The translations under genes were made by a program, and so were the position numbers. Below are positions 45,601 to 56,932 of a stretch of DNA of 64,000 nt, in pieces. Below the pieces are notes generated by a model, which was given only the letters and a program-made list of their open reading frames with translations, was not told the origin of the DNA and made no database searches. Within the stretch, counting starts at the first letter, position 1; each line of letters begins with the position of its first letter. This stretch comes from Rosa chinensis (taxonomy: Eukaryota; Streptophyta; Magnoliopsida; Rosales; Rosaceae): NCBI RefSeq assembly GCF_002994745.2, contig NC_037088.1, positions 61,336,397 to 61,400,396 on the forward strand, read 5' to 3'.

Positions 45601-47668
45601 TGATTTGAGCGTTTTTCATTCGCCCATCGCGTAACAATCAACACGGTCATCAAAGATGAGAAGTATTTACGTCCCGGTTTATCGTACCTCGGGGATTGGG
45701 ATTACGAACTAGCTAAGAATCCTATGGTTCTAGGTCATCGAAAATCATAAATAAAAATATTAAAAAAAATACTAAACAAGGCATCGAGCCTCATTCAAGC
45801 ATGACTTTGCATCACACAAAGTCACATAGACGGTCTTGCACCAAGCAAGGCCTATATAGGGCCATGAAACACACAAAAGTGCTTGTAATGCTCACGCCCA
45901 CATGGATTTACAAATGAATGGTAGTGGGGAAGTCACAATGTTTTTTTGATGTTCATAAATGATAAATAAACTAACTGACTACGACATAAAAATAAGATAG
46001 ATAGAAGGATGGGATGAATCGCATCAAGGGTTACCATGGAATTCAAGGTTCTCCACACAAATCTAAAATCATATGGAATGATGATGATGAATTCAAATGA
46101 TGCTTCAAATATTTTGTCGGATTTCCATTTAGCATTAACAGGTCGAAAAGAAAACTAAATTGATTGTCATAAAATAGTAGTCAAACCCTAAGTAAAAACA
46201 AGAAGAAGAAAAAATACTTAGTTTTTGGCTACCGTATATACTAGTCTCAAACCTTATCCCTTGTTAGAGCCATAAGTGCTCAAAACTAAATGCTTTATGT
46301 ATCGACAATCAATTGTAACACACTCCAGCAACCATCACCACAAATAATAAGGTCGAAAAGAGTACTTGTGATAACAATTGCCCTACCCAACAATTCCGAC
46401 AATCAAGGATAATAATACTCAAAATTGGGTGATTGGAGGACCACAATCTAAGAAATCCAAATGGAAATAGAGATATGCAATGAGCAAATTCCACCATACT
46501 CATGCCATAATCTAAATTGAAATATAAATTCCCCAATTTAATATTCCAATTCCAACACACCAAACATAGATTAAGGAAGGGAAAACCTAAACCATACATC
46601 TAGAGTGAAGAAATTAAAGCAAGAGTACACAAATCATATGACTAAACATCAATTTTATTAATTTCTCAACAAAACCATACAAAACTAAACTTGGGTTTCA
46701 AAACCCTAAAACCATGAGAGTTCACACACAAGTATATATCAATACACATCAAACAACACCATAAGCAAGAAATAAGAGGGAGAAAGGAGAAATCCATGAA
46801 ATTTAAGGCAAAGCTTATCACTAGCTATTGCCATAACTTCATGGCTTCTCTTACTACCCTTATGAAGCCATGGTGTAGAGATGGTGGCCTAGATACCGGA
46901 AATGTGTGTGCCTCCTCCTTGTGCAAGCTTAATGTGAAGAATGGGGGATGCAGAAGAGAAGAAGAGAAGAAGAGGTGAGAAGGGAGAGAAGTCCCAAATT
47001 CGGCCAAAAGGCCTAAGGTGTCGAAAAATGGGTATTAAGCTTGTGCAATGTGTGTGCAAAGGTGCTTAAATACCCCATTGGGTTCAAAGGTCAAGATTAG
47101 ACTTGTACCCTAGATCCAAGGGCCGAAAAACAAGTAGAAAAAAGGTAAAATGAAAAGACTAAAACAACCTAATAAAAATGTAGAGAATTAGGAGATTAGA
47201 AAACATTTTGGAAAATAAAAAAAAAACCGGAGGGTAAAAGTGTAAGTGAGTGTGTGCCAGGTGCGAACACAAATAAATATCTCCATCCACATGTGTGATA
47301 TGTGTAATGTGTTTGGTCCACTAATTATTATTGTCATTACATCAATTTTGAATTTGAAATTTGAATACAAAGATGTAATACAAATGGATTTGGGTCTTCA
47401 CAAGTGTGCTTCTTTGGTCTTAGGCCTCGGACTTCTTGCTATTGTGCCAAGTTGACTTGGTTGACCCAATGGTCAACTAGTTGACTTTTTGTCATTTAGT
47501 CCGAGTTGACTTTTTGCTTGAATTCGCTACTTCTTTTGTCTTTTTCCTGTCTTGACCATAATTTCCTACAAATGAAAAAAACAAAGTAATACTACGAAAT
47601 AATGCTTGAGTATTCGCTAATTTCAAGGTAATTAGGTCTAGAAACACACGTAAATCGCGTGTGAATCA
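45601..47668 (-). mobile_element. Solo LTR of a large gypsy (Athila/Tat-like) element
   Basis: The 2068-base insertion starts TGATTTGAGCG and ends GTGTGAATCA, with the 5-base duplication ATTAC (45596-45600, 47669-47673). There is no internal region or second LTR. Near its left end, TTTATCGTACCTCGGGGATT echoes the reverse complement of the end of the young element's LTR (TTTATCGTACCACGGGGATT), which suggests the same broad lineage in minus orientation. Confidence 0.85.
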
Positions 47669-47871
47669 ATTACAACATACATGCAGCCCATATTTATAGG
47701 GAGTTTTCACCGACCTAGCATGTGTGGTAAATTTCTAACCACTCATTAATAGACAATTCTAGAACATACTACACAAGATTAATTACATGTTCATTCTAGA
47801 CTTAGACATGATCTAGATAGCTAAAGAAAGATCTAGAAAATCCAATGTGCATTACTTGTTTTAACAGATAT

Positions 47872-48110
47872 AGATTTTGGACGCTTGGTTCTTCAAAATT
47901 AATGACTGAAAAAGTGTACAGCTATATCAGTCCTACTTGAAAATTCTGATATAACTCTCAACATGCATGTGCGCTAGACCACCTAACTTTTTGTTTCAAT
48001 TATTTCTATAAGATGCTAAACTTTAAAGTTGTTTTGCAAAGTTTTAGATAAAAATTGTTTGCTTTTTCGGAAAATCTATTGACAACCAAAATTCTCTACT
48101 TTTTGAGCCC
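47872..48110. other. Unassigned AT-rich spacer
   Basis: No gene or element seen between the copia element and the LINE target duplication at 48111-48123. Confidence 0.4.
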
Positions 48111-48910
48111 ATAAACATTACTTCTTTTTTTTTTTTAAGGGAAGGAGGTCAGCCTTTTATTAAATTAATTAAAAGAGTTTACAAATGACAGAATTCAGTT
48201 GCAACTGCAACTTGAAGAAAAAGAGGGGTAGAAAAATAAATCCTGCACAAGAGTACTAGCATGCGTAGCTAATAGGTGAGCTACCAAATTTGCCTTCCTT
48301 CCAACATGAGTCACTCTTAGATTGATATGTGACTTCAAGATAAGACCAAGATTGACAGGACCCGACCCAAGCTTCACCCTGAAACCCGGATACGAGCCTG
48401 TGGGGCCCACGTTAGGTGAAACTCTACTGAAAAATCGGCAGAACCTCCCCTAAAATGGACTACCCAAGAGTTTACAAAACCTGGACACGATTCAAACTAA
48501 ACTTGTACTCTTAAATACATTCCAAAAGTAAAATTCCAATATCACTCCATCAACACAATAACTTCTCAAACACCAACGTACACCAAAATAAAAGGGTTAT
48601 AAGAGCAATTCTATGTAATTAAGCCGATATCATACAAGGTAAGTTAAGTAATAGCCTACGGACAAAATGGAAGCGTAGATTCATATGCCTTAAGTTCCCG
48701 GACTCGACCACGGCAAATATGAAATCAGGGCATTTGAAAAACGAAGGGCCCATGGGAAAACATTTAAAATTCGTTAGAGTGAGTGGACAAAACTGAAATA
48801 AGTTATGAAACGATTAATTGAATGCTTCCCCATTTCTCTTGTTAACAAAACCAACATGCAGCGAGATTCCACAATATTTCCAACTCAATCCTTTTCAAGA
48901 AAACTCATTT

Positions 48911-49195
48911 GATGATTAGAAAGAACTGCTATCTAATCATCTCATGCCATCTGGGAGGGACTTCCACCCAAATGACTCATCGGAAGGGACTGCCAACCGG
49001 AATAGGAGGCGGTGGGTAGAAGGGACTGTCAACTAGCCACATGTAGTTAGAAGGGACTGCTAACTAACTACCTCATCTCATCTGGAAGGGACTACCAACC
49101 AGGTGACGCCATCGGATGAGACTGCCAACCGGGATGTAGTCTGAAAAGGACTGTCAACCAGACTATTACCTAGAAGGGACTGCCAACTAGGTAAT
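48911..49195. repeat. Array of nine hairpins with a shared loop
   Basis: Nine successive units have the loop consensus AAGGGACTGCCAA between arms that are complementary but differ from unit to unit. Examples are GATGATTAGA/TCTAATCATC (48911/48932), GTAGTTAG/CTAACTAC (49043/49064), TAGTCTG/CAGACTA (49137/49159) and ATTACCTAG/CTAGGTAAT (49165/49187). The remaining five have shorter or imperfect stems. The array lies in the LTR about 550-850 bases from its outer edge. Confidence 0.8.
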
Positions 49196-50224
49196 ATACG
49201 CATGCGCTAAAGATAGCCTCCTTGCCAACTCTTTTCTTTAAATCCATTTCTTTCATGATACCACATTTACTCAAATAATATTCGATTAGAAACTTAATAC
49301 CATGCTGCAAGCATTATTTAAATAAAATAAAAGTCCACTCACAGGTGAGTCTCGCAGCTAATCCTGCTGCCTGCCCGTGTCCTCCTCACTTGAGGGCTCA
49401 TTATATCCTGTAGTAAATGGGCATGATATAATTAACCATAATGAGGAAACAATCTCAAAATCAAAACTCATTCCTTCAGGAATTAGTATTCATTACTCAT
49501 AAATTCTATTAAGAAAAATCTCACTCTTCAATTTGAAATTTATATTCTTGAATACAGAATTTCCTTACAATTCAACGCCCTCACTTAATCTTTAACCTTC
49601 ACAAGGATCGTTTCAATAATTTAATCAACTCAATTTCAATTCCTTAATCATAAATAACCACCAAAATATAACATATATAATTTCCTTTTCCAAAATCTCC
49701 ACATTCTTTCTTAATTTTTCCTTTCAATTCACAATCTCAACTCCAAATTCCTCAACAAAGTAAAACAATTAATTCCGAAATATCATTAATAGCAATTTAT
49801 CAAGAGATTTAACCCATAAAATTTATAAACCATAATATTCAAAACAACTTTAACCAACATCAAATTTCCATGGAATTTCACTATCCAAACAACTTTAAAT
49901 CCAAAACATAACTCAAAATCAATCGAATGGGTTTTGGAGGGGTTGGCCGAGCCTCCTCACCACCACCGGCAGCAGCGACACGTGGCTTCACGTGCCACCA
50001 CTCCAATACCCAAATCCGGCCACCAAAATTCACCTACACTATCTCCACAACAAGCCCAACAATCTTTATACCTGCAATAACAACCAAAACTAAGCAGAAG
50101 TGGTCGGAAATTCACTCCAAAATCTGGAAATCCGATAGTTACTGTTCATCACCAATGTTCATCATCAATCTCACTTCCTCCGGCCAAATCAAGCTGCAAT
50201 AAGGTTGAATACATGTTTAGCACT

Positions 50225-52204
50225 TGATGCGCTTTTAGCAAGCGCATAATTTAACCCTGAAATGTCGTTAGTAATATAAGTAAGTAGGGATCGTTCTATT
50301 CCGGGGATTGAGGGTACACCTGTCAATGTAGGACAAACAAACAATTAAAATTAAAACAAAGTATAATATTCACAAAGATATTACAAAATATATACATATT
50401 TACGAAAAAGGGGGGATTTTTGGTTTTTGGATTTTCGAAAATAAAACTAAGTTAACAAAATAATTAAAATGCAAAAACATCAAAATACGAATGGAATGAG
50501 AGAACAAAGATCAAAATCGAAACATATGATTAAAATTGATTCAAACTCTAATATTGTTCATCTAAGTCATGAGAGAGGAGTTGATCATGTGAAACGTTAA
50601 AAGCAAACAATTTCCCATATTTTACTTTTCAATGCTAATTAATCTAAGTGAAAGCACCTAGATTAATCCTATTAAACATGCAATCAAACCCTAGAAAGCT
50701 AGTCAATCATGTCATGTTTAACGCATTACACATAGAGAAAGGCTATCAACTCAAGTGTACAACTTAGTATGGAAAAGTCCACCTAATTGCAATCCTCGTT
50801 AATTAAATTCGATCTTTGTCCCAAACCTTTACTACTTTGGTTCAAGTTTACACAAAACGAAAAGTCGATTTCATGTTCTTAAACCTAGCAACAATTATGC
50901 ATAAACCCTATAAGTGTCGACCCAAATAAGATTAATACACAAAGGATATCTATAATGCAAATTTAATTAAACAAACCCACATAAGCAACTCTCGAAGAAC
51001 AATAATATGAATATGAAAATTCTCAATTAATCATAAAAATTTCAGAAATTAATATTTGTTCAAACACATGTGTCAACTAGTTCATAACCAATGAAATTCA
51101 AAGCAAAGGTTACAAAGGAGAATCGGATTACACCGTGGATGAAGATGAGATGGATGATAAACGTTGTGGGCTCTTGAATCTTGAAAGCAAGCTTCAAGGA
51201 TGGATATGGATGGTGATGCTCACGGCTTCTCTTCTTCTTCCTTTGACCTTGCTTGAACTCGTGGAGATGACTAGAGGATGGATGGGAAAATGGAAGGGAA
51301 ATAGAGAGACAAAGAAGATGGAATAGATGAAGAAATGTGTGTTATGGATTCAGAAATTGGTGATTGAGAGTGAGAGGAGAAGGTGTTTAAATAGGGAAGA
51401 AAAAGAAGAGTGAAATGATGAGATGAAGAAAAATAATGAAAGTGGAGTATGAGAGTGGTTTGTAAAATATGTAAAAGATGAGGTAATGATGAAAGCAAAG
51501 CATGAAGGTGAAGAAATGTGGAAGTGATGATGATCTTTTAGAGTAGAAAAAATGTATCCAAGGAAAAAGAAATGCTTTCTTCATATGGGTGGGAAACATG
51601 AATATGTGGTGTTGAGCTGTTTTCTGGTCAGTTTCTTCCCCTTTATTCCTTCAATTATTTCTCCATCAAAACTTCAGAATGAGCCTTCCACTTCTTCATA
51701 AAAAATATTCCACTATGAGTGTAGATCATCCTGAAAAATTTTCAGAGCTTTATTCCATGTGGTTGGGCTGGAAATGCTGCTGGACCTCTTACAGGTCCAG
51801 TTTTTCGGTTTTGCTTCTGTAGAAAATTGGGCTGATTGTTTGAAGGCCTTCCACTCATATTTTTCTCTGGCACTCTTCATAAGAAATGATCCTTTGGGTG
51901 TCTAGAATGGATCTGGAGAGTTTCAGCTAATTTCGAGTTCATTTGGTCAGGTGGCCGCTCCTTCTTCCTTGCTTGGCTCTGATTCTCCTAGCCGGAGTAA
52001 GAAAATATTCAAGGTTGACTTTTTAGTGCATTTTCATTCTTCTCCATCATTTCTAGGTAATTATGGACGTAACACTCATTTCTTCTTCATCTACTCCAAT
52101 GTACCTAAAAATAGAAATTAAGTTAAAAATCGATTCGTTAAGGAATAACTAAGCAAAATGTGAGGAATTAACATTTAAAATATCACATTAAAATGCGCCT
52201 ATCA
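50225..52204 (-). mobile_element. Solo LTR inside the gypsy LTR
   Basis: The 1980-base insertion starts TGATGCGCTTTT and ends GCGCCTATCA, with the 5-base duplication GCACT (50220-50224, 52205-52209). The undisturbed site is seen in the other gypsy LTR at about 58746. ATTCCGGGGATTGAGGGTAC near its left end resembles the CTCGGGGATTGGGATTAC of the solo LTR at 45601, so both may be Athila/Tat-like in minus orientation. Confidence 0.88.
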
Positions 52205-52810
52205 GCACTTCACAGGGAACCAAAACCATGAGGATTTCCGGCCGAAACCGCCGGAAATCAAAAACCCAGTCGAAAATTCCCTAAAATTCCAATCAGTACT
52301 CCTCCAAAAATCACTCAAACCAAGACTACCCAACGCAAAATACTTACTGGAGATGGAAAAGGAGGGAAAGAGGGAGCTCTCAGACTGGTGGAACGACCTG
52401 AGGTGGCTGAACGGAGTCGGATTTGCCGGATTGTCTTCTCCGGTTACTGTGCGCGCGAAGAAGGGGGAGGAGGAAGAATAGATCAGTCTTCCCGATTTTT
52501 TTCTTTTTGTTTTAACTCTCTCTCTCTCTCTCTCTCTTCCCAAAAGGGAAACCCCCTTTTAAAAAAATCTTCCAAGAATAGTAATTTCTATTTTTGGTCA
52601 AAACTTTCCCATAAAAACTCCAATTAACACAAACTACGTATCCACGAACTTGATTTTTTGTATTCTACGACATTTACAAGGAGATTCCTAATTACCGGAC
52701 TAAAGAAAAAGTCACTCTTCGGTCAATAATGGTAAAAAGTAACTAGTAAAAACTTTAAGGTACGGGGTATTACAATCTCCCCTAGCCTCCTTATAAAATT
52801 TCGTCCTCGA

Positions 52811-54003
52811 AATTGTACCTGTCAATGAATAAAATGTGGATACTGTTGCCTCATTTGCTCCTCTGGCTCCCAAGTAGCTTCCTCAATGAGATGATTCCTC
52901 CACAATACTTTAACCAAAGGTATTACCTTACTTCAAAGTACTTGCTCACGACAATCAAGGATCTGTACTGGTTCTTCTTCATATGTAAAATCTTCTCTAA
53001 GTGTAATGGGTTGAGCTGGTAACACATGTGAAGGATCGGCTATGTACTTGCGAAGCATGGATACATGGAAGACATAATGTAATCTAGATAGTTGTGGGGG
53101 TAAGGCCAAGCAATAAGCAACAAGACCAACTCGTTCCACAATTTCATAGGGATCAATATACCTTGGACTTAGTTTCCACGTTTACCAAACCTTACCACAC
53201 CCTTCCAAGGAGATAACTTCAAAAATGCCCAATCACCAACTTGGAATTCAAGATGCTTCCTTCGGTTCTCAGCGTAACTCTTCTGTCTACTTTGAGCCAT
53301 CTTGAGCTTCTCTCTAATCACCTTAATTTTATCCGTTGTGATTTCAATAATTTCAGGACCACTAAGTTGTCTTTCTTCCACTTCATCCCAACACAAGGGG
53401 GTCCTACAATGTTTCCCATTTTCCATTTTGGAATTGGCAAAGGTTGTAACAAACCCAACGGTTTCTACCTTTCTGCTTTCACTTGCTGGCACACAAGGCA
53501 TCTACTCACAAAGGCTGTAATTTCTCTTTTCATGTTTGGCCACCAATAGTATTCCTTAAGAGTACGATACATTTTCGTACCACCAAGATCTAGAGCATAC
53601 GCGGAATTATGAGCTTCATTAAGTATTTCCTGTTTTAGCGCTTCATCATTAGGAACACGAAGTCTCTTTCCATACATTAAAGTTCCATCTCTTTGAATAG
53701 AGAATTCAGGTTGCAACCGCCACGAACACCTTCTTTAATCCCCTCAATTCTTGGGTCAAGCGATTGTGATTCCCGTACTTTATCAATGAACACTGGTCTC
53801 ACATGAAAACTAGCCACCAGAGCACCAACCTCATCAACCGATAACTCAACCCCAGTAGACCTCAACTCTGATAATGGCGGTACTCGAGTGGCCCGTAAAT
53901 ATGACAAAGTCACGGAGGGGCTTCTACTGAGTGCATCCGCCACTACATTCGCCTTACCGGGGTGGTACTCAATGGTACAATCATAGTCTTCAATCAATTC
54001 CAT
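52811..54003 (-). pseudogene. Gypsy integrase, core deleted, with C-terminal chromodomain-like block
   Basis: The N-terminal part keeps ALSRSP (end of RNase H/linker) and the zinc-binding HNSAYALDLGGTKMYRTLKE, then CLVCQQVKAE. After about 20 further residues the sequence jumps to CRTPLCWDEVEERQL, which normally follows the catalytic core; the DDE core is therefore deleted (junction near 53415). Beyond it come FQVGDWAFLKLSPWKGVVRF, LHYVFHVSMLRKYI and, after a frameshift near 52930, LVKVLWRNHLIEEATWEPEE, a chromodomain-like end typical of Tekay/Del elements. Integration function is lost. Confidence 0.88.
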
Positions 54004-54074
54004 CCATCTTCATTGTCTTAAATTTAAATTTGGCTGCGTAACACATACTTGAGGCTTTTATGGTCTGTGAAAAT

Positions 54075-55262
54075 CTAGCATTTGGCTCCATACAGATAAT
54101 GCCTCCACAATTTAAGAGCAAACACAATAGCTTCCAACTCTAAATCATGTTTCGGATAATTCAACTCATGCTGTTTCAACTGTCTAGAAGCATAAGCAAT
54201 CACGTTACCATACTGCATTAAGACACAACCCAAACCTTGTCTAGAGGCATCACTGTAAATTACATACTCCCCACTATCATCAGGCAAGGATAGAATTGGA
54301 GCACTAGTCAAACGACTCTTAAGTTCCTGGAAGCTCCGCTCACAATTTTCAAACCAAACAAATCTGACACCCTTTCTAGTTAACTTGGTAAGAGGAGCGG
54401 CGATTCTAGAAAAATTTTGTACAAAACATTGATAATAACCAGCAAAACCCAAGAAACTACGAATTCCCGTCACATTAGTAGGTATTTCCTACCTTAACAC
54501 TGCTTCAACTTTTTGTGGATCAATGCTAACACCTGCAGCTGAAATGACATGACCTAAGAATGTCACATGGTCAAGCCAAAACTCACACTTACTAAATTTA
54601 CCATACCACTGATGTATTCTCAGAGTCTCCAACACAATACTCAAATGCTCAGCATGTAACTCCTCACTCTTAGAATAAACCAAAATGTCATCAATAAATA
54701 CGATCACGAAGCGGTCAAGGTACGGGCGGAACACCCTGTTCATAAGATCCATAAAAGCAGCAGGTGCATTTGTCAACCCAAAAGGCATATCAAGGAACTC
54801 ATAATGACCATAACGTGATCGAAAAGCAGTTTTTGCTACATCCTCCTCCTTAATCCGTAACTGATGATATCCAGACCTCAAATCAATCTTTGAGAATACT
54901 TTAGCACCCTTCAACTGGTCAAACAAATCATTAATGCGGGGCACGGGATATTTATTCCTTACAGTAACCCTGTTTAGTTTCCGATAATCAATACAAAGCC
55001 TTAAAGTACCATCTTTCTTCTTCACAAACAACACAGGTGCACCCCAGGGAGATACACTAAGTCGTCTAAACCCTTCGTCAGTTAACTCCTGCAACTGTAA
55101 GTACAACTCCTTTAGTTCCACCGGTGCCATTCTATAAGGTGCTTGAGAGATGGGTGTTGTATCAGGAAGTAAATCAATGGTAAAATCTATTCCTTGCACC
55201 GGGGGCAAACCAGGAAATTCATCTGGATAGTCACCAAAAATTGAAATTTGGCTAAAATCCAT
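54075..55262 (-). pseudogene. Gypsy reverse transcriptase and RNase H
   Basis: The RT half (55262-54489) reads [72 protein letters not shown] and the catalytic [11 protein letters not shown]. The second half (54473-54075) reads [36 protein letters not shown] and [14 protein letters not shown]. The two halves are separated by a stop near 54480. The motifs themselves are well preserved. Confidence 0.92.
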
Positions 55263-55265
55263 AAC

Positions 55266-56690
55266 TTATGCATCTGTATTCACCACACGTGCCAAATAAG
55301 CTTGGCAACCCTTACACAACATCTTCTTAGCAGTTAAAGCTGAGATTATGCAAGATGGGATAACCTCCCGTTCACCATAAAAGGTGACAATTGGCTTACC
55401 CGGACTCCGAAACAACACCGTACTACAAAAACAATCCATTAAGGCATGATGCATTCGAAGGAAATCCATCCCCAGGATTACATCAAACTCCACTAACTCA
55501 AATGGAATCAAATATGCCTTTAAGCAAACTCCTTTTACAAACACTCCACAAAAATAATATACCCATTTGATTTTATACCTTTCTCCTAATGGTAAAACTA
55601 CATGCCATTCTCCAAGAAGGAGAGATGAAGGCACATTAGCAAAGAAAGAAAACCTCCTAGACATAAAGGAATGAGAGGCTCCAGGATCAATCAAAATGAA
55701 AGCCGGTTGACCAAAAACAATTAACTTACCCATAATGACGTTCGGTGTAGTGCGACCCTCTTGCTGGGTCATAGTATGAAGACGGGCCTGGGTGCTGCTC
55801 CTGCCTGGAAAACTGCCACGAGAACCTGTACTAGCAGCACCCACAGTGGTCTGACCCACAGTCTGATCAGAAGTAGAAAGGACTCCCTGGGTCAACTGAG
55901 GGCAATCCCTCCTGTAGTGTCCCCACTGGCCACACTGGTAACAAGTCCCTACACCTGCCTGATGATGATGCAGAACCCGAACTAGATGCAACTCTCTTGG
56001 ATGACCCCTGACTGGGACCGCCACTCTCCAAAGGTCGGAAACCTTCTAAGTATCTGGCCTTACATGTCATAGCAGCCTCCACAACTAATTTAAAAGTTAG
56101 GCAATCGAGAGGCACCAACCAATCTCGATAACTAGGTAGGAGACCAATAATAAACAAATCAACCTTCAACTTTTCTGTCGCCACCAACTCAGTGGCATAC
56201 CGAGATAAAGCAATGAAACGCTCCCGCTACTGCAACACAATCATCTCTTCAGTCTGCCTCAACTGCATGAAACTAAGTCGTAGACGGCGTTGGGATGCCT
56301 GATTATAATACTGATTCGAGAACTCCATCTTGAATTCTTTCCATGTCATGGTAGTTGGGTCAAAACCCATATTCCTAGTACCCTGCCACCACCACCATGC
56401 ATCCTCGTCTAAGAGATCAATAGCCAAACGGACCCTTCTAGCAGCTGGACAACCTAAAGACTCAAATACTCTCTCCATACGATCAATCCAATCTCCTGCT
56501 ACAGACTCCGTAGGAGCACTGGAAAAAGTATACGCCCCAAGGAATCTGGCACACTCCACTGTACAGTCAGTATTAGGATTAGGGAGTGCCGCTGCAAAAC
56601 GCTCAAACAACCGCTCCACGGTCCGTAGCAACCCATGAGGGACCTGTTCCTCATCACCCTCACCGGCGGATGAAGGGTCCCTACTAGCAC
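55266..56690 (-). pseudogene. Gypsy gag, zinc knuckle and protease
   Basis: Gag begins around 56690-56631 and contains WIDRMERVFESLGCP and WWWWQGTRNMG, then FKMEFSNQYYNQASQRR, the retrotrans_gag core. A stop near 56227 separates VEAAMTCKARYLEGFRP. A frameshift leads to the knuckle CYQCGQWGHYRRDC (intact CCHC), and then the protease, whose DTGA triad reads DPGASHSFMS. VILGMDFLRMHHALMDC follows. Confidence 0.9.
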
Positions 56691-56918
56691 CAGATATGCG
56701 TCAGCGTCTAAATTCCCCTAAAAGTTTTCCCTGATTTAGTTACACCAAAGTATTTACACCAACAACAATTATCTTACACACTTGATATGTACTTCAGCAC
56801 CGAAGAGTATATGATGGGGAACCGCTGCAGTCGGGCCATCACTCGAGAGGTACTGAATACAATCAAGTATGTAAGAAAACTATAACAAGATATCGGCCAC
56901 AGAATCTAATAACCTAGA

Positions 56919-56930
56919 GCTCTGATACCA
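56919..56930 (-). other. Gypsy primer-binding site
   Basis: The minus strand reads TGGTATCAGAGC, a perfect complement of initiator tRNA-Met, two bases inside the LTR. Confidence 0.9.
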
Positions 56931-56932
56931 AC

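Larger units (their letters stand above)
43265..47866 (-). mobile_element. Internally deleted Ty1/copia element
   Basis: LTRs (43265-43690; 45389-45600 plus 47674-47866) start TGTTAGAATTTG and end TGTTTTAACA, with the 5-base duplication GATAT (43260-43264, 47867-47871). The 1.7-kb interior keeps only gag, the zinc knuckle and the start of protease; integrase, RT and RNase H are gone. The primer site at 45375-45387 (AGCTCTGATACCA on the plus strand) is complementary to initiator tRNA-Met. A solo LTR interrupts the right LTR. Confidence 0.92.
48353..52774 (-). repeat. Gypsy 3' LTR, containing a solo LTR
   Basis: Matches 56933-59307 with scattered differences, interrupted at 50225-52204 by another LTR. 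The polypurine tract lies just inside (52775-52790, minus strand GGAGGCTAGGGGAGA). Confidence 0.93.

Noticed and set aside
48911..49195. CRISPR array
   Set aside because: Plant LTR context, no constant repeat with unique spacers, no cas genes; the varying parts are the two arms of hairpins.
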